Source: Streptomyces sp. NBC_01262 (GTDB lineage Bacteria > Actinomycetota > Actinomycetes > Streptomycetales > Streptomycetaceae). Taken from it: DNA of 64,000 nucleotides. Position 1 is the first letter of the stretch; each line of letters opens with the position of its first letter. Under the pieces are notes generated by a model. The model made no database searches and was not told the origin of the DNA. It saw only the letters and a list, made by a program, of their open reading frames with translations. The position numbers and the translations under genes are program-made. Location: positions 5,082,501 to 5,146,500 of the forward strand of contig NZ_CP108462.1 of NCBI RefSeq assembly GCF_036226365.1. Reading direction: 5' to 3'. Of the stretch, positions 1 to 7,330 are shown piece after piece.

Positions 1-128
1 CGGGCTATCGTGCCATCGCCGGTCCGTCGGGCGTTTACGGCGGTCTGACGCCCGATGGGAAAAGCTGTGTTCAGCCTGTCGGTCATTACTTCCGTCTTGA
101 GTTCCGTCTTACCCCGAGGAGAACAGCT

Positions 129-1631
129 GTGAGCACCGAGAACGAGGTCGGCCCGGCTCCGGCTGCGAGTGAGTCGCCCGCGCCTTCCGTTACGGATGCG
201 GCGGAGCCGCAGACGGCCCAGCTGCCCGCCGTACCGCCGACTCCTCCCATCGCGCCCCCGGCGCCCCCGGTGGCCCCCGCGGTTCCGTCGTCGGCCCCGG
301 TGCCGGCCGCTGTCGCCACGGCCGAGCCGCCCACCCCGCCCGCGTACGGCCCCCCGGCCGCTCCCGCTGCACCTGCCGCCCCTGCCGCCTTCGGCGCCGA
401 GGCCCCGCCCGCCCAGCCCGTGTACGGCGCTCCCGCCCCGCTGCCGGCCTCCCCCGGCGGACCGGAAGGGCCCGTCTGGGGCGCCCCGGTCCCGGGCGCG
501 CCGGCCCCCGCGCCGAAGAAGTCCGGCAACGGCGGGCTCGTCGCCGCTGTCCTGGTCGCGGCGCTCCTCGCGGGCGGCGTAGGCGGCGGCGTCGGCTACT
601 GGGCCGCCGACCGCAACAGCGACAACGCGTCCAGCTCCACCACCGTCACCACCTCCGGCAGCTCCAAGGACCTCAGCCGCGCCTCCACCTCGGTCGCGGC
701 CATCGCCAAGAAGGCCCTCCCCAGCGTCGTGACCATCGAGGCCACCGGCAGCTCCGAGAGCGGCACCGGCACCGGCTTCGTCTTCGACAAGCAGGGCCAC
801 ATCCTCACCAACAACCACGTCGTCGCCCCCGCCGCCGACGGCGGCAAGCTCACCGCGACCTTCTCCGACGGCAAGAAGTACACCGCCGAGGTCGTCGGCC
901 GCGCCTCCGGCTACGACGTCGCCGTCATCAAGCTCAAGGGCATCAGCGCCGACAAGCTCACCCCCCTCGCCCTCGGCGACTCCGACGCCACCGCCGTCGG
1001 CGACGCCACCATCGCCATCGGCGCCCCCTTCGGCCTCTCCGGCACCGTCACCACCGGCATCGTCAGCGCCATGCACCGCCCCGTCGCCTCCAGCGACGGC
1101 ACCGGCTCCAGCGCCTCGTACATGTCCGCCATACAGACCGACGCCTCCATCAACCCGGGCAACTCCGGCGGCCCCCTCCTCAACGGCCAGGGCGCCGTCA
1201 TCGGCATCGACTCCGCCATCCAGTCCACCGGCAGCTCGGACAGCACCACCCAGTCCGGCAGCATCGGCCTCGGCTTCGCCATCCCCATCAACCAGGCCAA
1301 GCGCGTGGCCCAGGACCTCATCAAGACCGGCCAGCCGGTCTACCCGGTCATCGGCGTCTCCGTCGACTCCTCCTACACCGGCGAGGGCGCCAAGATCTCC
1401 ACCGGCACCGACGCCATCACCTCCGGCGGCCCCGCCGCCGCCGCGGGTCTCCAGGCCGGCGACATCATCACCAAGTTCGACGACGCCGTCATCGACTCCT
1501 CCCCCACCCTCATCGCCGAGATCTGGCAGCACGAGCCCGGCGAAAAGGTCACCCTCACCTACACCCGCTCCGGCCAGTCCCACACCGTCTCCCTCACCCT
1601 CGGCGAGCGCAAGGGCGACAGCACCAGCTGA
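129..1631 (+). CDS. HtrA/DegP-like membrane-anchored serine protease with PDZ domain
   Basis: A 500-residue trypsin-like S1C protease, expected to degrade or process misfolded proteins at the outer face of the membrane. Residues 1-130 are a Pro/Ala-rich cytoplasmic tail, 136-160 a single membrane segment, about 185-390 the protease domain and about 400-490 a PDZ domain. The triad is visible: His230 (ILTNNHVV), Asp263 (YDVAVIKL) and Ser346 (NPGNSGGPL). The GTG start at 129 has a GAGGAGA ribosome site just upstream. Long Pro/Ala tails are usual in Streptomyces HtrA-like proteins. The gene lies alone before tRNA-Ser. The family is certain; the substrate is unknown. Confidence 0.93.
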   Translation: MSTENEVGPAPAASESPAPSVTDAAEPQTAQLPAVPPTPPIAPPAPPVAPAVPSSAPVPAAVATAEPPTPPAYGPPAAPAAPAAPAAFGAEAPPAQPVYGAPAPLPASPGGPEGPVWGAPVPGAPAPAPKKSGNGGLVAAVLVAALLAGGVGGGVGYWAADRNSDNASSSTTVTTSGSSKDLSRASTSVAAIAKKALPSVVTIEATGSSESGTGTGFVFDKQGHILTNNHVVAPAADGGKLTATFSDGKKYTAEVVGRASGYDVAVIKLKGISADKLTPLALGDSDATAVGDATIAIGAPFGLSGTVTTGIVSAMHRPVASSDGTGSSASYMSAIQTDASINPGNSGGPLLNGQGAVIGIDSAIQSTGSSDSTTQSGSIGLGFAIPINQAKRVAQDLIKTGQPVYPVIGVSVDSSYTGEGAKISTGTDAITSGGPAAAAGLQAGDIITKFDDAVIDSSPTLIAEIWQHEPGEKVTLTYTRSGQSHTVSLTLGERKGDSTS

Positions 1632-1696
1632 TCCCTCGCAGCCCCCTCCCCCGACCCGTTAGGCTGTCCCCGCGTCACCCCAGGTGGGCGACGCGG

Positions 1697-1781
1697 GGTG
1701 GGTTGCCCGAGCGGCCTAAGGGAACGGTCTTGAAAACCGTCGTGGCGCGAGTCACCGTGGGTTCAAATCCCACACCCACCG
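1697..1781 (+). tRNA. tRNA-Ser (anticodon UGA)
   Basis: Acceptor arm GGTGGGT (1697-1703) pairs with ACCCACC (1774-1780), with discriminator G at 1781. The anticodon loop CTTGAAA gives UGA. There is a long variable arm, as expected for serine, and the T arm GTGGGTTCAAATCCCAC is perfect. The 3' half is the left attachment site of the integrative element that follows, so this gene was most likely restored by element DNA. Confidence 0.96.
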
Positions 1782-1783
1782 CA
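1726..1783 (+). repeat. attL of the AICE (3' half of tRNA-Ser)
   Basis: Shares GGTCTTGAAAACCGTCGTGG and the whole T arm/acceptor segment with 17115-17174. The two copies differ by two inserted bases in the variable arm of the right copy. Crossover therefore probably lay in the anticodon region, and the left copy is the element-supplied half. Confidence 0.88.
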
Positions 1784-1808
1784 TGCAGGTCAGCGTAGGT
1801 GCTGGTCA

Positions 1809-1841
1809 GAAGGGGTGCCTCTCGATGAGAGGCACCCCTTC
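1809..1841. terminator. hairpin after tRNA-Ser, convergent with int
   Basis: Perfect inverted repeat GAAGGGGTGCCTCTC / GAGAGGCACCCCTTC with a 3-base loop, between the tRNA and the convergent integrase. It lies inside the element and would end both transcripts. It replaces the original tRNA terminator, now at 17179-17215. Confidence 0.75.
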
Positions 1842-1918
1842 CGCGTTGAGCCTGTCTCACCCCGTATCGCCGGTATCCCACTGTTGACCAGGGCGTACGG
1901 CCAACCTGTGGCCAGCTT

Positions 1919-3295
1919 TCAGGGCGTCTGCGGGTCGTCCTCCTGGTCGGCAAAGCCCTTGTCGATCAGGTCGTTCATCCGGTCTTCCTCGCCGTCCAGC
2001 ACCTTCGCGTAGTAGCGCTGGAGTACCGCGATGCTCTGGCCGGCCCGGCGGGCGGTCTCGGCGAGGCTCACCCCTGAGCGCAGCCAGAAGGACACACAGG
2101 CGTGCCGGAGGTCGTACGGAATGAACGCGAGCGGTGAGGCGACCTGAGCCGGTGTGAGCGCGGTTCGGCGTGCTTCCTTCCACACCGCGCCGTACTCCTG
2201 CGATCGGACGGGCCCGCCCCGGACGGCGCGGAACAGACGGCCGTCGTCGCCGGTGCCGAACTGCTCGATGTGCTCGCGCAGCAGCAGTACCAGGGCGGGC
2301 GGGATCGGTACCCGGCGCACGGTCCGGCGGGCGCGGTGCTTCAGCCCCCGTTCCTCGTACGGCTTCCCGTCGTCGGTCCATCCTGAACCGACCTGTGGGC
2401 GGGCCCCGGAGAGGTCCACACGGCCCCATCCGGTCTCGGGAAGCGTGCACTGCTCGACACTGAGCACGGAGACTTCCTCCGGCCGCATGGCCGCGTAGTA
2501 CATGCACCCGAAGAACGCTGACAGGTGCGCGCCGCGCCGCCCCTGGCCGCGCACGGCCTTGAGCAGCGCGCTTGCTTGGGCGGGCGTGGCCACGCTGCGT
2601 TCGTCCAGCTCTTCCACGGCCTTGGGGATCTCCCAGTGGACGCGACTGAGCGGGTTGCTCGGCAACAACTCCTTTTCCACAGCCAGGCGCAGGCAGTTGC
2701 TCAGTACCGCCCGGCGCCGCCTGATCGTGTTCGGGGCAGCAGCCTTTCCATCCTTCTTCCGCGCCAGCTCATCAAGGACCGTGCGCATCTTCTTCGCGCT
2801 GTCCAGATCCACGACCGCCGGCGCGTGCTTTTCGGCCCACGCCAGTGCCTGAGCTTCGGCGTCCGGCGGGTCCTCCTTGTGCCTGCCGGCGTTGAATGCC
2901 CACTGGTAGAGAGCGCGTCGCAGCAGTTCCCCATCCGGTCGGCCCTTGCCGTCCGGGCAGAGCGCCATGGTCGCGATGGTCAAGCTCTCCGCGATGCTCG
3001 CGCGGTGCTTCGCGGCGGCCGTAGGCCACTTCATGGCCGCGTGGTCCCGTGCGTGGGCGTACCAGGACGTTCGGTTGAGCTGGCGAAGCTCGGAGACGGG
3101 TAGCCCTGTCTCCGTGTCGAACGCCTCGCCGCTTCGGGCCGCCGTCACCAATTGTGCTCGGCGTGCGTCGGCGAGGGTCTTGGTCAGGAAAGGCGCTTGG
3201 TGAACCTTGCCGCCGACAGTCCAACGGAGTTGGAAAGGGGCGCTCTTGCTCGCGCGGCGACGGATGTTCCACACGCGCACGTCGTAGCTGTGCAT
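1919..3295 (-). CDS. int: AICE tyrosine site-specific integrase
   Basis: A 458-residue tyrosine recombinase that integrates and excises the element at tRNA-Ser. The catalytic domain is visible from about residue 235: Arg271 in AAMRPEEV, box II YDLRHACVSF (Tyr where the first His usually sits, Arg and His kept) and the nucleophile in LQRYYAKV near the C terminus. I chose the ATG at 3295 because GAAGGAGAG lies a few bases upstream; longer frames lack a site. The gene points toward the tRNA, with its stop about 135 bases from attL. A strong hairpin separates it from xis. Confidence 0.94.
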   Translation of the reverse strand: MHSYDVRVWNIRRRASKSAPFQLRWTVGGKVHQAPFLTKTLADARRAQLVTAARSGEAFDTETGLPVSELRQLNRTSWYAHARDHAAMKWPTAAAKHRASIAESLTIATMALCPDGKGRPDGELLRRALYQWAFNAGRHKEDPPDAEAQALAWAEKHAPAVVDLDSAKKMRTVLDELARKKDGKAAAPNTIRRRRAVLSNCLRLAVEKELLPSNPLSRVHWEIPKAVEELDERSVATPAQASALLKAVRGQGRRGAHLSAFFGCMYYAAMRPEEVSVLSVEQCTLPETGWGRVDLSGARPQVGSGWTDDGKPYEERGLKHRARRTVRRVPIPPALVLLLREHIEQFGTGDDGRLFRAVRGGPVRSQEYGAVWKEARRTALTPAQVASPLAFIPYDLRHACVSFWLRSGVSLAETARRAGQSIAVLQRYYAKVLDGEEDRMNDLIDKGFADQEDDPQTP

Positions 3296-3311
3296 GCATC
3301 TCTCCTTCATG

Positions 3312-3346
3312 CCGAAGGGGCCCGCCATATCGGCGGGCCCCTTCGG
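3312..3346. terminator. hairpin between xis and int
   Basis: Perfect inverted repeat CCGAAGGGGCCCGCC / GGCGGGCCCCTTCGG around a 5-base loop. It lies in the 65-base gap between the xis stop and the int start and probably limits read-through from xis into int. Confidence 0.7.
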
Positions 3347-3360
3347 GTTGGTGCTTCGGA

Positions 3361-3540
3361 TCAGGCGGCTTCTTCGCAGCGGTCCCACCAGGCATCAAGG
3401 TCCGCCCGACGCACGCGGAGCTGTCCGTTGGGGAGCTTGTGGAGCTTCGGTGCCTTGCCTCGTGCGCGCATGCGGTAGAAGGCGGCGCGGCTCATTTCGA
3501 TCTCTTCGAGGACTTCACGGAGTTTGAGCGGGCGGGCCAT
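3361..3540 (-). CDS. xis: excisionase / helix-turn-helix DNA-binding protein
   Basis: A 59-residue MerR/Xis-like winged helix-turn-helix protein (LREVLEEIEMSRAAFYRMRARGKAPKLHKLPNGQLRVRRADLDAWW). The pattern of recognition helix followed by a conserved R-x-x-DLDAW is the standard excisionase/HTH_17 form. It sits directly before int, as in pSAM2-type elements, and should steer the integrase toward excision. Start ATG 3540; a longer frame has no better start. Confidence 0.85.
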   Translation of the reverse strand: MARPLKLREVLEEIEMSRAAFYRMRARGKAPKLHKLPNGQLRVRRADLDAWWDRCEEAA

Positions 3541-3702
3541 GACTGCTACTCCTCGGCTCGGTCTTCTGGCTTCCTGGGGATCCGCAACATCCGCCACGCC
3601 GCAACATGGCTGGTCAGCGGCTTGAGTTTGTGGCGGACGGCGATTTTGTGGCGGATAGGTGCCGCCACACCCGGGTGTGGCGGCACCTGCTGATCAGGTC
3701 GG
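3541..3702. other. iteron-like repeats and 30-bp palindrome; candidate replication origin
   Basis: This 162-base gap lies between the replication gene and xis. It holds two direct copies of TTTGTGGCGGA (3627 and 3645, 18 bases apart) followed at once by a perfect 30-bp palindrome at 3658-3687 (each arm GGTGCCGCCACACCC). Further GTGGCGG and CCGCCAC words continue into the 3' end of the neighbouring gene. Iterons beside a replication gene suggest an origin; the palindrome could instead be only a terminator. Confidence 0.45.
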
Positions 3703-4953
3703 TCAGCTCGCGATGGGGAGGAGCTGTGTGGCGGTTTCCGTGGGCGTGTGGCGGGTGTCTGTGGCGCTATCCGCCACAGATTCACCCCCTCTGACCTGGG
3801 GTGTGGCGGACGTTGCGGCTGTTGCGGATTTCTCAGCGGGCGGAGGGCAGTAACGGGTCCACGCGTCCGTGAGGTCGTCCGCGTAGTAGCCCTTCGGGGT
3901 GCCCGAGGAGGTGCGGATACCGCGCGGCTTGATGGGCTTGTTGCCGGGGGTGACGTACTGCCCGAGCAGCTTGGACAGGGTGCGGGAGGTGAGCGGCTTG
4001 TCGTCCAGGTCGCCCCAGGGCGCGTCATCCATGCCCAGGAGGCATTCGAGGATGACGGCGGTGGGCATGCGGTCGGCTCCGCAGAACACGGTGTCGCGCA
4101 GGTCGGTCAGCAGGCGGACGCCGAGGGATGCTTCGTCGTTCTCGTGCGCTGCCTGGATCAGTTCCAGGCAGGCGGCGCGGGCACGGGCGGGCCAGTGTCC
4201 GCCGGCCGCGTCGGCGACGGCGAGCAGGGGTTCCCACACGTCCGCCGGTCGGTCGCTGACGCCCTCGGGCATCTCGGGCCAGGCGGCGGCGACCTGGTCA
4301 TGGACGGTGTCGGCCCAGGTGGCGAGCCTGTCGCGCAGGGCGTGGCCCTGCTGCTCGTGGATGCGTCGGCGGTAGGGCTCGACCTTCTCGTTGGGGGCGC
4401 GTTTGCGCATGCGGATGATGACGGAGCGGGTCAGGATCGTGTCGGGCAGGGAACCGAGCCCGGCCATGGCGACGGCGCAGAACGACGAGAACCATGCGGC
4501 GGTCTGGTTGTTGCCGCCGTCGCTGACGCAGCGCAGTGACTTGCCGCCGCGCCGGTATCCGGAGTTCAGGAACCCGCGTACGAGTTCGTCCCCTCCCGCC
4601 TTGGGACCGAACACGGTGTCGATCTCGTCAAACAGGAGGGTCGGAATTCCCTCGGGGGCTTCGACCAGCCGGAAGAGAGCATTGGCGGATGCGTTGACCG
4701 TGGTCGCGGCGCGGGGCGTGAGAGTTTCGATGATTTCCAGGGCGCGGGACTTGCCCGAGCCAGGCTCGGGGGACAGGAACGCGATGCGGGCGGTCCCGTC
4801 GAACGCGTCGATGAGGTGGGCGTGCGCGTCCCACAGGGTCACGGCGACGTAGGCGGCTTCCCTCGGGAAGATGTTGAAACGGCGGTGGAAAGCCTCCACC
4901 TCGTCCAGCAGGGCGGCGCCGTTCACTCCGGCGTGCTGCTCGGTTTGGGTCAT
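3703..4953 (-). CDS. DUF3631 P-loop ATPase, AICE replication module
   Basis: A 416-residue protein with a P-loop near residue 60 (PEPGSGKSRALE), Walker B LLFDEID about 50 residues later, and a C-terminal DUF3631 region (YYADDLTDAWTRY). Such ATPases accompany prim-pol proteins on actinobacterial plasmids and AICEs and probably act as the replicative helicase or initiator partner. Its ATG overlaps the upstream stop by 4 bases, and two genes upstream is the prim-pol gene, so translation looks coupled. The last 40 residues are low-complexity and overlap the repeat-rich DNA described at 3541-3702. Confidence 0.85.
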   Translation of the reverse strand: MTQTEQHAGVNGAALLDEVEAFHRRFNIFPREAAYVAVTLWDAHAHLIDAFDGTARIAFLSPEPGSGKSRALEIIETLTPRAATTVNASANALFRLVEAPEGIPTLLFDEIDTVFGPKAGGDELVRGFLNSGYRRGGKSLRCVSDGGNNQTAAWFSSFCAVAMAGLGSLPDTILTRSVIIRMRKRAPNEKVEPYRRRIHEQQGHALRDRLATWADTVHDQVAAAWPEMPEGVSDRPADVWEPLLAVADAAGGHWPARARAACLELIQAAHENDEASLGVRLLTDLRDTVFCGADRMPTAVILECLLGMDDAPWGDLDDKPLTSRTLSKLLGQYVTPGNKPIKPRGIRTSSGTPKGYYADDLTDAWTRYCPPPAEKSATAATSATPQVRGGESVADSATDTRHTPTETATQLLPIAS

Positions 4954-5318
4954 GCGGCCTGCCTCCTTTCGGGTGCGGGGTTGCGCAGCGGGCACACGGT
5001 GCGGTGGGCGGTGTGGGCTTCGACCAGGGCGAGCACGTCGTCACGGCCGACGGCTTCGACGTGCCGGCCGCAGGCGCAGTGCGAGACGGCACGGGCCGGG
5101 GCGCGCCAGCTCGGCGGCGCCACGATGTGCAGCCACGCGAGGGGCCAGCGTCCGTCGTCGGCCTGCGGGTCAGGACGAAGGGATGACAGGACGCCCTGGC
5201 GGGCGGCGAACTTCGGCGCGCTACGGCCGGTGGGGGTGTCGGCCGGTTCGGCGGTGCTGGGCTGGTCGGGGGTGGGGGTGAGGCTTTTCAGGCGGGGGCG
5301 GGGTTCGGTGGTGGTCAT
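4950..5318 (-). CDS. conserved hypothetical protein of the replication operon
   Basis: A 122-residue protein between the prim-pol and DUF3631 genes, overlapping both by 4 bases (ATGA), so it belongs to the same translation unit. The first 45 residues are Pro/Thr-rich. The C-terminal half has a CACGRHVEAVG motif plus later His and Cys (HTAHRTVCPL), which could be a small zinc-binding site. No family is recognised. The position suggests a replication accessory protein. Confidence 0.75.
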   Translation of the reverse strand: MTTTEPRPRLKSLTPTPDQPSTAEPADTPTGRSAPKFAARQGVLSSLRPDPQADDGRWPLAWLHIVAPPSWRAPARAVSHCACGRHVEAVGRDDVLALVEAHTAHRTVCPLRNPAPERRQAA

Positions 5319-6181
5319 GCCGTTTCCCGGGGTCGGGCGGTGCGGATGGACCAGTCCAGGGCGCTGCGGATCGTGGCGCGGCACTCGGACGCGGGCAGTC
5401 CGGCCGCCTCGCCCCCCGCCTGAAAAGCCGCTTCTACCTCGGTGCGGTTGAGATCACCCCAGGCGACGAACCGGCCCACAGCCCGCACCGCGCGCAGCAG
5501 TTCCGCGTTGCGACCGCCCTCACCCGTCGCGGCGACGGCGGCCATCTCCCTGCGCAGCACCGCGTTGGCGAGTCGGTCGCCGCCGTGGGTGGGCATGGGC
5601 AGGATCGTGGCGGTGGCGGACCCCTGAGGGGCTTTCAGGGCGCTTTGGAGCCATTCAGGTAGCTTTGCAACGGGGGAGTCGTCCAGGACGGTGTACGGGC
5701 CGTGGGGCGTCTCACTGCCGGGGGCGACGACTTGCCCGCCCCAGGCGCGGGTGTCGACCTTGGGGGCGACGGTTCCGGCCGTGTTGGCCAGTCGCAGGCC
5801 GGGCGGGGCGGTGAAGTACAGATGCTGTCCACCGCTGGGGGTCCGGATGCGGCGTGTGGTCGGGACCGCCTGCCCGGCGCGCTCGCAGAGCGCCAGGAAG
5901 TTCGTCGCGCCGTCAGGCGTGCCCTTCTCATCCTTGGGCTTGAGCGTGTCCAGGTCCACGACCAGCAGCCCGGCGGGGCCGGTAGCGATGCCGACGTTGA
6001 ACGGGCCCGCAGCCCAGCAGCGTTCGATACGAACGGCGTCGGTTGTGGCGCGCTCTTCCCACGAGCCAATGGCAGGAGCCTTGCGGCCGGGTCGCAGGGG
6101 AATGACCGGCCAGCTGTGTTCAGCGGCCGTCAGGGCGGCATGCAGCAGATGGGATCGGCGCTTGTGAGCGGTATGGGTCAT
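5315..6181 (-). CDS. bifunctional primase/polymerase (prim-pol), AICE replication protein
   Basis: A 288-residue archaeo-eukaryotic-type primase. The prim-pol core is visible: WPVIPLRPGRKAPAIGSWEERAT, the metal-binding LLVVDLDTL, and TPSGGQHLYFTAPP with the catalytic His. About 80 C-terminal residues form a helical domain found in plasmid prim-pol proteins. With the DUF3631 ATPase it makes up the RepPP-type replication module of AICEs. Start ATG 6181 is preceded by AGGAGACAACCAGC and by the hairpin leader at 6200-6263. Confidence 0.88.
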   Translation of the reverse strand: MTHTAHKRRSHLLHAALTAAEHSWPVIPLRPGRKAPAIGSWEERATTDAVRIERCWAAGPFNVGIATGPAGLLVVDLDTLKPKDEKGTPDGATNFLALCERAGQAVPTTRRIRTPSGGQHLYFTAPPGLRLANTAGTVAPKVDTRAWGGQVVAPGSETPHGPYTVLDDSPVAKLPEWLQSALKAPQGSATATILPMPTHGGDRLANAVLRREMAAVAATGEGGRNAELLRAVRAVGRFVAWGDLNRTEVEAAFQAGGEAAGLPASECRATIRSALDWSIRTARPRETA

Positions 6182-6199
6182 GCTGGTTGTCTCCTGTTT

Positions 6200-6263
6200 C
6201 CTGGTTGGGATGGGAGATCCGGGGGCGGCGGGCGACCTTGGCGGGGAGTACCGCCGCCCCCGG
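6200..6263 (-). promoter_or_regulatory. hairpin leader element, copy 1 (before prim-pol)
   Basis: A stem CCGGGGGCGGC (6219-6229) / GCCGCCCCCGG (6253-6263) encloses a conserved block, followed on the minus strand by the motif CATCCCAACCAGG (6200-6212) and the prim-pol ribosome site. The same arrangement recurs at 12646-12702 with a different but still paired stem. The hairpin starts 6 bases after the stop of the upstream gene. Probably a structured RNA that ends, processes or regulates the transcript. Confidence 0.6.
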
Positions 6264-6269
6264 GCGTAT

Positions 6270-6503
6270 CTAGGCGGCGCGGCGAGCGGGGAATGGCAGG
6301 ACAGTGGCGAAGCTGTTGTCCTGTGCGGGCAGGGGCTCGCCACCCTCGGGCGGGATGATGGACTGCGTAGCGCGGTGGGCGGCGAGGGCGGCGAGGGTGT
6401 CGGTGGTGGCCCTGCGGGTGCGGTACATCGCGACCGCCAGGGCGGGGGCGACTACGGCGGCGGGCGCGCCCAGGACGGCGGCGGCGATCAGGTCGGCGTT
6501 CAT
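6270..6503 (-). CDS. small membrane protein (possible Spd-type)
   Basis: A 77-residue protein with one N-terminal membrane segment (residues about 4-26, LIAAAVLGAPAAVVAPALAV) and a basic then Pro-rich cytoplasmic tail. It is the last of a run of small overlapping genes downstream of traB. Spread (Spd) proteins of Streptomyces plasmids look like this and sit in the same place. No sequence family is recognised. Confidence 0.7.
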   Translation of the reverse strand: MNADLIAAAVLGAPAAVVAPALAVAMYRTRRATTDTLAALAAHRATQSIIPPEGGEPLPAQDNSFATVLPFPARRAA

Positions 6504-6709
6504 GGGGTGGCCTCCGGGTTGAGGAGTTCGGTGAGGGTGCCGCCGAGGGCGGCGAGGCGCTGTTCGATGGCGTGCCAGGAGTCCGGGTCGATGCTCATGA
6601 GGCCGTAGACGGCGGCGGCGGTGTCGCCTCGCCGGTGGGCTTCGAGGGCGTCGCGCAGTTCGCCGGCGGCCATGAGCGTGATCCGCCCGGCGGTGTCGGG
6701 CCCGGTCAT
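6500..6709 (-). CDS. small soluble hypothetical protein of the transfer cluster
   Basis: 69 residues, no membrane segment, predicted helical (AAGELRDALEAHRRGDTAAAVYGLMSIDPDSWHAIEQRLAAL). It overlaps both neighbours by 4 bases, so it is co-translated with two membrane proteins. Function unknown; possibly an accessory to mycelial spread. Confidence 0.65.
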   Translation of the reverse strand: MTGPDTAGRITLMAAGELRDALEAHRRGDTAAAVYGLMSIDPDSWHAIEQRLAALGGTLTELLNPEATP

Positions 6710-6900
6710 GAGGTGAGGTCGGACAGGGCCGTGATGAACGCGGCGGTGAGCTCGCGCACCGGCCCGGCGGCTCCGGTGGAGGCGAGGAAGAAGCCGAACA
6801 TCACGGCGACGAACGCGCCGCCGCAGCCCAGGACCTTGAACTTGACCAGGGCGGCGAGCAGGACGCCGAACAGGAAGACCAGCGAGACGGTGACGAACAC
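6706..6900 (-). CDS. small two-segment membrane protein of the transfer cluster
   Basis: 64 residues; hydrophobic segments at about 2-19 and 27-46 (VSLVFLFGVLLAALV; GGAFVAVMFGFFLAST). It overlaps the next gene by ATGA. The position after traB and the size fit a Spd-like spread protein. No family is recognised. Confidence 0.7.
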   Translation of the reverse strand: MFVTVSLVFLFGVLLAALVKFKVLGCGGAFVAVMFGFFLASTGAAGPVRELTAAFITALSDLTS

Positions 6901-6936
6901 GATCGTTCCCTTCGCGATTGGGGCGGGCAGGGCGGG

Positions 6937-7188
6937 TTATCGGGTGCCGGCGCGGTGGACGCCGCGCCACAGGTTCCACAGGTGGCGGCCGATGCGTATG
7001 CGCTTGCCGGTGGCGCGGCACTTGCGGCAGTCCCTGCCGCGCTTGGCCTTGCCCTTGCGGTCGGTGCGCATGGCGAAGCCGAAGCCGCCACAGCGGCGGC
7101 AGTCCTTGAACGGCACCGCCGCACACATCCCGGCGTAACCGAGCGTGACGAGTAGTAGGCAGGTGAAAGCGAGGAGGGGAAGGGCCAT
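6937..7188 (-). CDS. membrane protein with DnaJ-like paired CxxC zinc motif
   Basis: 83 residues: an N-terminal membrane segment (LPLLAFTCLLLVTLGYAGM) followed by CRRCGGFG and CRKCRATG, 18 residues apart. The CxxCxGxG pair is a half DnaJ-type zinc finger and suggests a zinc-bound cytoplasmic head held at the membrane. The remaining tail is strongly basic and could touch DNA. It is the first small gene after traB. Start ATG 7188 has GGGAGGCACTCC upstream. Confidence 0.75.
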   Translation of the reverse strand: MALPLLAFTCLLLVTLGYAGMCAAVPFKDCRRCGGFGFAMRTDRKGKAKRGRDCRKCRATGKRIRIGRHLWNLWRGVHRAGTR

Positions 7189-7282
7189 GGAGTGCCTCCC
7201 TGGCGGGTTTCCGGGGGTTTTCGCAGGTGGGCTGCTATGTGCTTGATCCCTGATGGGGTGTGGTGCGGGGTGATAGCGGGGG

Positions 7283-7322
7283 TGCTTGCGCAAGCGGGTT
7301 GGGGTGCTTGCGCAAGCACCCC
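7283..7322. repeat. two palindromic repeats between traB and the spread genes; possible clt or operator
   Basis: TGCTTGCGCAAGC occurs at 7283-7295 and 7305-7317, exactly 22 bases apart (two helical turns). The second copy is the centre of a perfect 22-bp palindrome, 7301-7322 (half site GGGGTGCTTGC). It lies just downstream of traB. In Streptomyces plasmids the TraB binding locus clt is found near traB; the spacing would also suit a dimeric repressor. Confidence 0.5.
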
Positions 7323-7330
7323 TGCTAGGG

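Noticed and set aside
1-128. Regulatory element before the HtrA gene
   Set aside because: Only a ribosome site is convincing; no inverted repeat or promoter pair could be placed.
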